64,000 nucleotides of DNA from Xanthomonas fragariae (GTDB taxonomy: Bacteria; Pseudomonadota; Gammaproteobacteria; Xanthomonadales; Xanthomonadaceae). The notes under the pieces are model-generated. The model saw only the letters and a program-made list of their open reading frames with translations. It had not been told where the DNA came from and ran no database searches. Location of the stretch: positions 1,853,501 through 1,917,500 of the forward strand of contig NZ_LT853882.1 of the NCBI RefSeq assembly GCF_900183975.1, read 5' to 3'. Positions within the stretch are counted from its first letter, which is position 1. Every line of letters begins with the position of its first letter. This document shows positions 15,694-24,226 of this stretch, piece after piece. The position numbers were made by a program, and so were the translations under genes.

Positions 15694-18447
15694 TTATTCG
15701 GGGTCGTAGTCCAGATTCGATGCCAGCCAACGTTCGGCCAATGCCAGCGTGATGCCCTTGCGTTTTGCGTAGTCGGCGACCTGTTCCTTGCCCAATCGCC
15801 CGACCACGAAATACTGGCTTTTGGGATGGCTGAAGTAATAACCGGACACCGCTGCGGTGGGCAGCATCGCGAAACTTTCGGTCAGTGTCATCGTGGTGTG
15901 GCGCTCGGCATCGAGCAAATCGAACAATGTGCGCTTCTCGCTGTGCTCGGGGCAGGCGGGATAACCCGGCGCCGGACGGATACCACGATAGCGCTCGGAG
16001 ATCAGTGCTTCGTTGTCGAGGCTTTCGTCGTCGACATAACCCCAGAAATCGGTACGCACGCGTTGGTGCAGGCGCTCTGCCAAGGCTTCGGCCAAGCGGT
16101 CGGCCAGCGCCTTGAGCAGGATGGAGTTGTAGTCGTCGTGCGCTGCTTCGAAACGGGCAACATGCGGGTCGATGCCGATGCCGGCGGTGACCGCAAACGC
16201 GCCGATCCAGTCCTGCTTACCACAGCTCTTGGGCGCGATGAAGTCGGCCAGGCAGAAGTTGGGGCGGTCGATGGGTTTGTCGACTTGCTGGCGTAAGAAA
16301 TGCAGGGAATGGGGAATAGAGAATCGGGAATGGTCGAGCGCTTGCGCACTGCGTTGCGATTCCCGACTCCCACTTCCCGATTCCGCAGGCTCGGTCAACA
16401 GCTCCACATCATCACCGACACTATTCGCCGGCCACAGCCCGACCACTGCTTTGGCGGTGAGCCACTTCTCTTCGACGATGCGCTTGAGCATGCGTCGCGC
16501 ATCGCGATACAACTCACTCGCCTGCGTGCCGACCACTTCATCGCTGAGGATTGCCGGGAACTTGCCGGCAAGTTCCCAAGCCTGAAAGAACGGGGTCCAG
16601 TCGATCAGCTCGATCAACTCCTGCAGCGGGTAATCGTCGAACACGTGCACGCCTGGCTGACGCGGAGTGGGCGGGGTGTAGGTGTCCCAATCGCCATCGA
16701 AACGTTGTGCACGTGCTTTCTCCAGCGACACCAGTCGCTTTGCATCGCCGCGATTGCGGTGGCGCGCGCGAATCTCTGCGTAGTCGGCATTATTGGCGGC
16801 GACGAAGGCCTGGCGCAGGTCGCGCGAAATCAGCGATTGCGCAACGCCCACCGCACGCGAGGCGTCCTTCACCCACACGGTCGGCGCGGCGTAATGTGGG
16901 TCGATCTTCAACGCGGTGTGCGCCCGCGAGGTCGTGGCACCACCGATCAACAACGGAATCTCGAAACCTTGCCGCTGCATTTCGCGCGCCACATGCGACA
17001 TTTCTTCCAGCGACGGCGTGATCAGGCCGGAAAGACCAATCAAATCCGCATTTTCCGCACGCGCACGGTCCAGGATCACCTGCGCCGGTACCATCACACC
17101 CAGATCCACCACGTCGAAGTTGTTGCATGCCAACACCACCCCGACGATGTTCTTGCCGATGTCGTGCACATCGCCCTTGACGGTGGCCATGATGATCTTG
17201 CCGTTGGACTTGCCGACATCGCCGGTGCGCAGCTTTTCCGCCTCGATATACGGCAGCAGATACGCCACGGCTTTTTTCATCACGCGCGCGGATTTGACCA
17301 CCTGCGGCAGGAACATCTTGCCGGCACCGAACAGGTCGCCAACCACGTTCATGCCGTCCATCAACGGACCTTCGATGACATCCAGCGGGCGCGTGGATTG
17401 CTGACGAGCTTCTTCGGTATCGGTTTCCACGAACGCATCGATGCCATGCACCAGGGCGTGCGCCAGGCGCGCACGCACCGGCTTCTCGCGCCAGCCCAGG
17501 TCCTTGATTTTCGCCGCTCCCTTGCTGCCCTTGTAACGTTCGGCGATTTCCAGCAGACGCTCGGTGCCATCCTTGCGGCGGTTGAGGATCACGTCCTCCA
17601 CGCGCTCGCGCAGCTCCGGGTCCAGTTCGTCGTAGATCGGCATGCCGCCGGCATTGACGATGCCCATGTCCATGCCGGCCTTGATCGCATGGAACAGGAA
17701 TACCGAATGGATCGCCTGGCGTACCATCTCGTTGCCGCGGAACGAGAACGACACATTCGAAACGCCGCCGGAAATATGGCAGTGCGGCAGCGTGCGCTTG
17801 ATCGCGCGCGTGGCTTCGATGAAGTCCACCGCGTAGTTGCCGTGCTCCTCGATGCCGGTGGCAACGGCAAAGATATTCGGGTCAAAAATGATATCTTCCG
17901 GCGGAAAGCCGACCTGTTCGGTCAGCACCTGGTAGGCACGCGTGCAGATCTCGACCTTGCGTGCGCAGGTATCGGCCTGGCCCACTTCATCGAACGCCAT
18001 GACCACTGCAGCGGCGCCATAGCGCAGCACCTTGCCTGCCTGCTCGATAAAGACCGCTTCGCCTTCCTTGAGCGAGATGGAGTTGACCACGCTCTTGCCT
18101 TGCAGACACTTCAAGCCTGCTTCGATCACGCTCCACTTGGACGAATCGACCATCACCGGAATGCGCGCAATGTCCGGCTCGGACATGATCAGATTGAGAA
18201 AGCGCGTCATCGCCTTTTCGGAGTCGATCAGGCCCTCGTCCATGTTGACGTCAAGAATCTGCGCACCACTGGCGACCTGCTGGCGGGCCACGTCCACCGC
18301 TTCTTCGTAGCGTTCTTCCTTGATCAGCTTGCGAAACTGCGCGCTGCCGGTGACGTTGGTGCGCTCGCCGACGTTGACGAACAACAGGTCCGGGGTGATG
18401 ACCAGTGGTTCCAGGCCGGACAGGCGGGTGTAGCGGGGAGTACTCAT
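15694..18447 (-). CDS. metH: methionine synthase, cobalamin-dependent, C-terminal polypeptide
   Basis: This 917-aa protein holds the folate, cobalamin and reactivation modules of MetH. It has a pterin-binding domain ([13 protein letters not shown], near residue 24), a B12 cap, a B12-binding domain with the cobalt ligand His428 in GDVHDIGKN, and an AdoMet-binding activation domain ([23 protein letters not shown]). The homocysteine-binding module is a separate gene upstream, an arrangement also known in other Xanthomonas. Within the activation domain, around residues 688-714, is an extra Ser/Arg-rich stretch encoded by heptad repeats, between DDVEL and the conserved LRQQ. It starts at ATG 18447. 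Confidence 0.95.
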   Translation of the reverse strand: MSTPRYTRLSGLEPLVITPDLLFVNVGERTNVTGSAQFRKLIKEERYEEAVDVARQQVASGAQILDVNMDEGLIDSEKAMTRFLNLIMSEPDIARIPVMVDSSKWSVIEAGLKCLQGKSVVNSISLKEGEAVFIEQAGKVLRYGAAAVVMAFDEVGQADTCARKVEICTRAYQVLTEQVGFPPEDIIFDPNIFAVATGIEEHGNYAVDFIEATRAIKRTLPHCHISGGVSNVSFSFRGNEMVRQAIHSVFLFHAIKAGMDMGIVNAGGMPIYDELDPELRERVEDVILNRRKDGTERLLEIAERYKGSKGAAKIKDLGWREKPVRARLAHALVHGIDAFVETDTEEARQQSTRPLDVIEGPLMDGMNVVGDLFGAGKMFLPQVVKSARVMKKAVAYLLPYIEAEKLRTGDVGKSNGKIIMATVKGDVHDIGKNIVGVVLACNNFDVVDLGVMVPAQVILDRARAENADLIGLSGLITPSLEEMSHVAREMQRQGFEIPLLIGGATTSRAHTALKIDPHYAAPTVWVKDASRAVGVAQSLISRDLRQAFVAANNADYAEIRARHRNRGDAKRLVSLEKARAQRFDGDWDTYTPPTPRQPGVHVFDDYPLQELIELIDWTPFFQAWELAGKFPAILSDEVVGTQASELYRDARRMLKRIVEEKWLTAKAVVGLWPANSVGDDVELLTEPAESGSGSRESQRSAQALDHSRFSIPHSLHFLRQQVDKPIDRPNFCLADFIAPKSCGKQDWIGAFAVTAGIGIDPHVARFEAAHDDYNSILLKALADRLAEALAERLHQRVRTDFWGYVDDESLDNEALISERYRGIRPAPGYPACPEHSEKRTLFDLLDAERHTTMTLTESFAMLPTAAVSGYYFSHPKSQYFVVGRLGKEQVADYAKRKGITLALAERWLASNLDYDPE
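16303..16386. repeat. inverted heptad-repeat element inside metH coding sequence
   Basis: Two short arrays of GGGAATC-like heptads face each other: GGGAATG GGGAATA GAGAATC GGGAATG on the plus strand, and GGGAATC-type units read on the opposite strand (GATTCCCGACTCCC). About 30 bp separate them. Together they could form a hairpin. The element is read through in frame and adds roughly 20-25 residues absent from E. coli MetH as I remember it. Confidence 0.75.
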
Positions 18448-18619
18448 GTAATGCCCAAACAGGAAGGCTGCCGCGCGCGCAGCCGGACAAAGAGTGATCG
18501 GCGCTGCCGGCTGGCCCTCATCCGGCGCTGCGCGCCTGCTACAAGCGGCGTCGCGCCGTTTCCTTCTTCGGCGCGCGCGAGAAGGTGCCCGCAAGGCCGA
18601 CGGTGGCGTGCGTGCTGCA

Positions 18620-19759
18620 TCACGCCGCCAGGTCCTGCAAACCAGGCAACTGCCGCGGCGGCAGATCGGCCACCGCTTCGGCGATCGCGCGGATGTGGTC
18701 GGGCGATGTGCCGCAGCAACCGCCGACCAAATTGAGCAAGCCGGCTTGGGCGAATTCGCGCAGGGTTTCAGCCATTTCTTCCGGCGTCTCGTCGTACTCG
18801 CCGAATGCATTCGGCAGGCCGGCGTTTGGATGTGCGCTGACGTAGGCGTCGGCAATCTGCGACAGCGTCTCCACGTGCGGGCGCAGATCCTTGGCGCCGA
18901 GCGCGCAGTTCAGGCCTACCGATAACGGCCGTCCATGCGCCACCGATGCATAGAATGCTTCGGCAGTCTGGCCGGACAAGGTACGACCGGACGCATCGGT
19001 GATAGTGCCGGAGATCATCACCGGCAAACGTCCGCCGCGCGCTTGGAACACTTCTTCGATCGCATACAGCGCAGCCTTGGCGTTAAGCGTGTCGAAGATG
19101 GTTTCCACCATCAGTGTGTCCGCGCCGCCGTCGATCAAACCGTCGATGGCTTCGCGATAGGTTTCGCGCAAGGCATCGAAACTGGTGTTGCGGTAACCGG
19201 GGTCATTGACGTCGGGGCTGATCGAGGCGGTGCGGCTGGTGGGACCCAGCACACCAATCACAAAGCGCGGCTTGTGCGGCGTCAGCGCTTGGACTTCATC
19301 GCAACACGCACGAGCGACCTGTGCGCCGGCCTTGTTCAATTCGTAGACCAAGTGTTCCAGATGATAGTCGGCCTGGCTCACCGAGGTCGCATTGAAAGTG
19401 TTGGTTTCCAGCAGATCGGCACCTGCATCCAGATAGGCGCGATGGATACCGGCGATGATCTCCGGGCGCGACAGCAATAACAGGTCGTTGTTGCCCTTGA
19501 GATCGTGGCCTTCCGGGGCATGCGCGTGATCGCAACCGGGGCCATGCACATGCGCGCTGTCGTAGCCATCGGCAAACCTGGTGCCGCGGTAATCGGGCTC
19601 CTGCAGGTCGTGGCGCTGGATCATGGTGCCCATCGCGCCATCGATGATGAGGATGCGTTCGCGCAGCGCAGCGTTGAGCTCGGCAGCGCGCTCGGGATGT
19701 AGCCAAGGTAATGAGAATGAGATTGGGGAGTGGGCATTAGGGAGTTGTGCAGGCGTCAT
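18620..19759 (-). CDS. metH: methionine synthase, homocysteine S-methyltransferase module
   Basis: This 379-aa protein is the N-terminal homocysteine-binding module of MetH as a stand-alone gene. It has [31 protein letters not shown], and the zinc-binding cysteines in GLNCALG and [12 protein letters not shown]. It would transfer the methyl group from methylcobalamin, held by the downstream 917-aa protein, to homocysteine. The first 20 or so residues are encoded by decayed heptad repeats. Its ATG overlaps the stop of the ArsR-methyltransferase gene (ATGA). The 172-bp gap to the second metH gene has no separate gene. Confidence 0.95.
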   Translation of the reverse strand: MTPAQLPNAHSPISFSLPWLHPERAAELNAALRERILIIDGAMGTMIQRHDLQEPDYRGTRFADGYDSAHVHGPGCDHAHAPEGHDLKGNNDLLLLSRPEIIAGIHRAYLDAGADLLETNTFNATSVSQADYHLEHLVYELNKAGAQVARACCDEVQALTPHKPRFVIGVLGPTSRTASISPDVNDPGYRNTSFDALRETYREAIDGLIDGGADTLMVETIFDTLNAKAALYAIEEVFQARGGRLPVMISGTITDASGRTLSGQTAEAFYASVAHGRPLSVGLNCALGAKDLRPHVETLSQIADAYVSAHPNAGLPNAFGEYDETPEEMAETLREFAQAGLLNLVGGCCGTSPDHIRAIAEAVADLPPRQLPGLQDLAA

Positions 19760-19830
19760 GATCCGGTTCTCTGCGAGGCAATGCGCTTGTTTTCATCCAA
19801 TCCAGCATCTCGATTTCCGATTGCCGGCTT
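19690..19830. repeat. decayed heptad repeats spanning the arsR-MT/metH junction
   Basis: GGGGAGT-GGGCATTA-GGGAGTT units (about 19713-19745) encode the start of the Hcy-module protein. Units related to GGCAATC-GGAAATC-GAGATGC (minus strand, about 19795-19830) encode the C-terminal AIGNRDAG of the ArsR-methyltransferase. Both coding ends have therefore been shaped by the same repeat family. Confidence 0.55.
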
Positions 19831-20751
19831 CGTCGCAATCAACGAGATCACTTCGAAATGCGGTGGACGCTTTTCGCGCGTCACCGTCTCCAGGCTGGAC
19901 ACCTCCAGCCCGGCTTTCTCGGCGAACTTGCGCAATTCCTTGGCCGCAAAGCCGAGATTGACGTGGCCATAGGCATGCACGGCCGCGCGATGTTCGTGTT
20001 TGGCCAGGCTGCACAACAGCAGCCGGCCGCCGGGGCGCAGAACGCGCGCGGATTCGGCCACCGCCTGCGCTGGTTTGGCCGCGTAGGTGAGCGCGTGCAT
20101 CAATACCACCAAGTCGAAGCTGGCATCCGGGAACGGCAACGCATGCATATCGCCTTCGCGCACTTCCACATTTCGCAGCTTGCGCAAGCGCTCGCTGGCG
20201 GCGGCAACAACGCGCGCGCTGGTATCGATGCAGATGTAGCGGGTGGCGTGCGGTGCCACCAATTCCGCCAGCACGCCGTCGCCGGAGGCGATGTCGAGCA
20301 CGTCGCCGGTTTCCAGCAAGGGTAGTGCAGTGCGCGCCAGCGCTTCCCAGGTGCGGCCCGGGGAGTAATGCCGCTCCATGTCGCCGGCCACCGAATCGGC
20401 CCAGTTCTGGTCGGCGGCGCGGTTGGCCAGCACCGCGGCCACGCGCTCGGCGTCCTGGCGCAGCAGTGGGTCGTCGCTGCCTGTGCTCAGCGCCAGCCAC
20501 AAGGCACGCTGGGCCGGGTCCAGCGACACTTCGTCGAACCGGTAATAGGCCGACACGCCAGCGCGGCGGTCGCGCACCAGCCCGGCTTCCTTGAGCTTGG
20601 CCAGATGCGTGGACACGCGTGGCTGGGCCAGACGGGTTATGGCCGACAGCTCGGCCACGGTGAGTTCTTCCTGCTCCAGCAAGGTCAGCAGGCGGACTCG
20701 GGTGGCGTCGGCAAACACTTTCAGGCGGGCCGACCAGTCTTCCAGATCCAT
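19756..20751 (-). CDS. ArsR-family regulator fused to SAM-dependent methyltransferase
   Basis: This 331-aa fusion starts with an ArsR-type winged helix (about 1-95: [43 protein letters not shown]). It continues as a class I methyltransferase fold ([14 protein letters not shown], near 175, and [26 protein letters not shown]). Placement as the first gene of the metH operon, with ATGA overlap, suggests control of methionine-cycle genes by S-adenosylmethionine or S-adenosylhomocysteine, as described for SahR-type ArsR regulators. The methyltransferase part may be the ligand sensor. ATG 20751 lies right beside the palindrome at 20753-20782. Confidence 0.88.
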   Translation of the reverse strand: MDLEDWSARLKVFADATRVRLLTLLEQEELTVAELSAITRLAQPRVSTHLAKLKEAGLVRDRRAGVSAYYRFDEVSLDPAQRALWLALSTGSDDPLLRQDAERVAAVLANRAADQNWADSVAGDMERHYSPGRTWEALARTALPLLETGDVLDIASGDGVLAELVAPHATRYICIDTSARVVAAASERLRKLRNVEVREGDMHALPFPDASFDLVVLMHALTYAAKPAQAVAESARVLRPGGRLLLCSLAKHEHRAAVHAYGHVNLGFAAKELRKFAEKAGLEVSSLETVTREKRPPHFEVISLIATKPAIGNRDAGLDENKRIASQRTGS

Positions 20752-20752
20752 G

Positions 20753-20782
20753 AATATCTCTATATCGCGATATGGAGATATT
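20753..20782. promoter_or_regulatory. 30-bp near-perfect palindrome, operator of metH operon
   Basis: The sequence runs from AATATCTCTATATCG to CGATATGGAGATATT and is self-complementary except for one pair. It abuts the ATG of the ArsR-methyltransferase gene and lies about 90 bp before the divergent acyl-CoA dehydrogenase. ArsR dimers bind AT-rich dyads of this kind, and the length would hold two dimers. Autoregulation is the simplest reading. Confidence 0.85.
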
Positions 20783-20872
20783 TTCGACCGGGCAGCAGGT
20801 GCGGTCAACTGCATACGCATGCGAATGGTTGGCGTTACAATGGGGCTCAGCTCAAGCCTGGAGGGGTGCGCC

Positions 20873-22021
20873 GTGGATTTCAGCTTTACCGAAGAACAAT
20901 TGATGATCCAGGATGTGGCGCGCCGCATCGCGCAGGAAAAGATTGCCCCCAGCGCCGAGCAGTTCGACCGCAGTGGCGAATTTCCGCTGGATAACATTCG
21001 CCTACTCGGCGAAAACGGCCTGATGGGCATTGAAGTACCGGCCGAGTACGGTGGCGCCGGCATGGACCCGATCAGCTACGCGCTGGCGATGATCGAGATC
21101 GCCGCTGCCGATGGCGCGCACTCCACCATCGTGTCGGTCAACAACTCGCTTTTCTGCACCGGCATTCTCAAAAACGGCAGCGAGGCGCAGAAGCAGTTGT
21201 ACGTGCGCGCGATTGCCGAAGGCACGCATATCGGCGCATTCGCCCTGACCGAGCCGCAGTCTGGTTCGGATGCGTCGGCCATGCGTTGCCGCGCGGTGAA
21301 ACACGCCGACGCCAGCTTCGTGATCAACGGCAAGAAAAGCTGGATCACCTCCGGCCCGGTGGCCAGGTACATCGTGTTGTTTGCGGTGACCGCGCCGGAC
21401 GAGGGCACGCGCGGCATCACTGCGTTTATGGTCGACACCGACCGCGCCGGTTTTCACCGCGGCAAGACCGAGCCCAAGCTGGGCATCCGTGCCTCGGCCA
21501 CCTGCGAAATCGAGTTTGCCGATTACATCGCTCAGCCCGATGAGGTACTTGGCGTGGAAGGCGAGGGTTTTAAGACCGCAATGAGCGTGCTGGATGCTGG
21601 ACGTATCGGCATTGCCTCGCAGGCGGTGGGGATCGCGCGTGCTGCATACGAGGCCACATTGGCCTACGTGAAGGAGCGCAAGGCCTTCGGTGCGGCGATC
21701 GGCACTTTTCAGATGACCCAGGCCAAGATCGCCGACATGAAGTGCAAGCTGGACGCAGCGTTGCTGCTGACGATGCGCGCGGCCTGGTTGAAGGGTCAGG
21801 GGCAGAAGTTCGGTACCGAAGCGGCGGTGGCCAAGCTCACTGCCTCGGAAGCGGCGATGTGGATTACTCATCAGGCGGTGCAAATCCACGGCGGCATGGG
21901 CTACTCGAAGGAAATGCCGCTGGAGCGTTATTTCCGCGACGCCAAGATCACCGAGATTTATGAAGGAACCTCGGAAATCCAGCGGCTGGTGATTGCGCGC
22001 GGCGAGACCGGTCTGCGCTAA
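20873..22021 (+). CDS. acyl-CoA dehydrogenase
   Basis: This 382-aa FAD enzyme catalyses the first step of beta-oxidation or of branched-chain acyl-CoA breakdown. The family hallmarks are AFALTEPQSGSDAS (FAD/substrate contact), the ITSGPVA and RITEIYEG regions, and the catalytic base Glu364 in YEGTSEIQRLVIAR, typical of short-chain/branched-chain members. The GTG start at 20873 is supported by GGAGGG 6 bp upstream and by the family-typical MDFSFTEEQ beginning. It is divergent from the metH operon. Confidence 0.93.
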   Translation: MDFSFTEEQLMIQDVARRIAQEKIAPSAEQFDRSGEFPLDNIRLLGENGLMGIEVPAEYGGAGMDPISYALAMIEIAAADGAHSTIVSVNNSLFCTGILKNGSEAQKQLYVRAIAEGTHIGAFALTEPQSGSDASAMRCRAVKHADASFVINGKKSWITSGPVARYIVLFAVTAPDEGTRGITAFMVDTDRAGFHRGKTEPKLGIRASATCEIEFADYIAQPDEVLGVEGEGFKTAMSVLDAGRIGIASQAVGIARAAYEATLAYVKERKAFGAAIGTFQMTQAKIADMKCKLDAALLLTMRAAWLKGQGQKFGTEAAVAKLTASEAAMWITHQAVQIHGGMGYSKEMPLERYFRDAKITEIYEGTSEIQRLVIARGETGLR

Positions 22022-22298
22022 ATGCGCATGTTCCAGCGCACTGCGGAGGTGGTGTTGCTGGAGCGTGCTGCCTGATGGTGTGAGGCACGTGTTTCTGCAC
22101 ATGCATGTGGACGACCCAGTGATCGGCTGATCGCCTGCCGAAATCGATCAGCGTCGAAGTGCTCGCTCACAAAGGGGCCAGGGCGGCGGGGCGGTATCGA
22201 CACATGTACGATGCGCTTATCGGCGCGCGCCGCCGCCGCTTGTGGCCGCGCACAGAGGCAGACCATAATCGGCTGGCTCCCGATCAGCCGGTGTGCTC

Positions 22299-23822
22299 AT
22301 GTCCCTGCTCTCGTATTTGCTTCGTCGCCGTGTGCGGTCGGCCGTCTTGGCGGGCTTCGCCGCATGCATATGCTTTTTGGGTATCGCCATGCCGACACTT
22401 GCGCACCCCCTGCCGCCTTCGATTGTTCCGGCCGACCGTTTGCAGGAAGCCTGGTGGGCGCAGCGGCATGCGCAGGTGCTGGAAGAGGTCAAGCGCCATC
22501 CAGACACGCCGCTGCTACTGATCGGCGATTCGATCACCCAGAACTATGAAAAAGCCGAAGCACCTGACGAAGACTTCCAGCCGACCTGGCAGACTTTTTA
22601 CGGCAGCCGTGGCGCACTCAATCTGGGCTTCAGTGGCGACGGTACCGAAAACGTGTTGTGGCGATTGGCCAATGGTGAAGTCGACGGTCTGCAACCCAAA
22701 GTTGCGTTGGTGCTGATCGGTACCAACAACACTGGCCATCTTGGTCAGACGGCAGAGCAGGCCCAACTCGGCATCGACGCGGTGGTCGCGGCGATCGAGC
22801 AAAAATTGCCGAGCACGCACATTCTGTTGTTGAGCGTGCTGCCCAGCGATATTTCTAGCGAAAAGTCGCGCCGCGATGCGCAGATCAACCAGGGCTTGGC
22901 CGTGCGTTACGGCGACAACCCGCGCGTGAGCTATCTGGATGTCGGGTCGGTCTTTTTGCGCGACGGCAAGCTGCGCACTGAATTGTTCTACGACACCCGA
23001 TTCCGCCCACCAGCCGGCGCCTTGCATCCGGACACGCAAGGTCAACGCATGCTGGCCGAAGCGGTCGAGCCGACCTTGGCACGCTTGCAGGGCGAACCGC
23101 CGGTCAAGCCGGTCGCCGAACTGGGCCGGGATTTTGCGACCTCGCTGTTGCCGGTCGATTGGCTGGAGCGGGATTCCTACGATTGGTATGCACGCCACCA
23201 TGCTGCGCTCGCCATAGCGCTTACGTTGAAGCCTGAGGTGGTGATGATCGGCGATTCGATTACGCACTTCTGGGCCGGCCCGCCGCAGGCCACCCGGGTC
23301 AGCGGCGCGCATTCTTGGCAGTGGTTATACGGCACGCGGCCGGTACTGAATCTTGGCTTTGGCTGGGACCGCACCCAGAACGTGCTGTGGCGGATTCGTC
23401 AAGGTGAGCTCGACTGCCTGGATCCGCGCTGGGTCGTGCTGCAAATAGGCACCAATAATCTCGTCGGCACTGCGCAATCGCGTGCGAGTACGCCGGCCGA
23501 AACCGCACAGGGCGTGGAGGCCGTGGTAAACGAGGTGCACCGCCGCCTGCCTAATAGCAAGCTGATTTTGATGGCGATTATGCCGCGCGGCCGCAACGCC
23601 AGCGATCTGCACCGCGCGCCGATCACCGAAACCAATCGGCTGCTGGCCGCGCGTTACGGCAATGACCCGTCTGTGCGTCTGGTCGATATCAGTAACCAAT
23701 TGCTGCAGCCTGACGGCACCTTGTCCGAAGCGCTGATGCCCGACGGCACGCATCCTAGCGAGGCGGGCTACAAGATCTGGGCACAGGCGCTGCGTGAGGC
23801 GGGGATCACGGCCTCGCCGTAA
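22299..23822 (+). CDS. exported protein with two tandem SGNH/GDSL hydrolase domains
   Basis: This 507-aa protein has a signal peptide (ending near LAHPLPP, residue 37). Two similar SGNH domains follow (about 65-265 and 305-505), each resembling PAF-acetylhydrolase beta-like esterases. Both have the nucleophile block LIGDSIT (Ser78, Ser320), an LNLGF(S/G)xDxTxNVLWR block and an IGTNN block. The second has the full DGTHPS end motif (Asp482, His485). The first has GALHPD, with Gly240 where the Asp should be, so it probably lacks a normal triad. Substrate unknown; a carbohydrate- or lipid-ester deacylase acting outside the cytoplasm is likely. Confidence 0.88.
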   Translation: MSLLSYLLRRRVRSAVLAGFAACICFLGIAMPTLAHPLPPSIVPADRLQEAWWAQRHAQVLEEVKRHPDTPLLLIGDSITQNYEKAEAPDEDFQPTWQTFYGSRGALNLGFSGDGTENVLWRLANGEVDGLQPKVALVLIGTNNTGHLGQTAEQAQLGIDAVVAAIEQKLPSTHILLLSVLPSDISSEKSRRDAQINQGLAVRYGDNPRVSYLDVGSVFLRDGKLRTELFYDTRFRPPAGALHPDTQGQRMLAEAVEPTLARLQGEPPVKPVAELGRDFATSLLPVDWLERDSYDWYARHHAALAIALTLKPEVVMIGDSITHFWAGPPQATRVSGAHSWQWLYGTRPVLNLGFGWDRTQNVLWRIRQGELDCLDPRWVVLQIGTNNLVGTAQSRASTPAETAQGVEAVVNEVHRRLPNSKLILMAIMPRGRNASDLHRAPITETNRLLAARYGNDPSVRLVDISNQLLQPDGTLSEALMPDGTHPSEAGYKIWAQALREAGITASP

Positions 23823-23995
23823 AAAAAGTGACCGCAGCGTGGTATACGGCGTTGTTGTCGCGCTGGGCCGCATTCGGCGGCGCGGTGACTAACCCCGGCA
23901 GTCCTAAGGTCGAATCTTTGCCTTCTTGGTCGATCAGGTCGCTCCAGCAGACCGGCGACACATGCAGCCCAACTATTCACACCCCAGAAACCAGA

Positions 23996-24019
23996 AGACC
24001 CCCGATCGCTCGGAGGTCT
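23996..24019 (-). terminator. hairpin after tRNA-Leu
   Basis: On the minus strand AGACCTCCGA-GCGA-TCGGGGGTCT forms a stem with one mismatch just beyond the tRNA 3' end. The downstream tail has only a short U run. Confidence 0.5.
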
Positions 24020-24027
24020 GTTTAAGC

Positions 24028-24114
24028 TGGTGCCCAGGAGAGGACTCGAACCTCCACGAAGTTACCCCCGCTAGCACCTGAAGCTAGTGCGTCTACCAAT
24101 TCCGCCACCTGGGC
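24028..24114 (-). tRNA. tRNA-Leu(CAG)
   Basis: The minus strand folds as an 87-nt type II tRNA with a genomically encoded CCA. The acceptor stem is GCCCAGG/CCTGGGC, the anticodon loop CTTCAGG in the stem ACTAG/CTAGC gives anticodon CAG, the long variable arm is GGGGGTAACTTC, and the T loop is GGTTCGAGTCC. All landmarks agree with tRNA-Leu decoding CUG. Confidence 0.97.
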
Positions 24115-24126
24115 AGGTGAGCCGCA

Positions 24127-24156
24127 AATCTTGCAGGCTCCTGGTGGGCTTGTCAA
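24127..24156 (-). promoter_or_regulatory. tRNA-Leu promoter
   Basis: On the minus strand a perfect -35 TTGACA (24156-24151) and AAGATT (24132-24127) are separated by 18 bp. They end 12 bp before the tRNA 5' end. Confidence 0.65.
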
Positions 24157-24226
24157 CGGTTTGCGAGCGGCAATCGTCAACGGCTAAGCCGGCCTTGCTG
24201 CCCATGTCGCTGCTGCAAGGGTTACC

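Noticed and set aside
16300..18735. 811-codon plus-strand frame opposite metH
   Set aside because: metH motifs on the minus strand are unambiguous. The plus frame has the composition of an antisense shadow.
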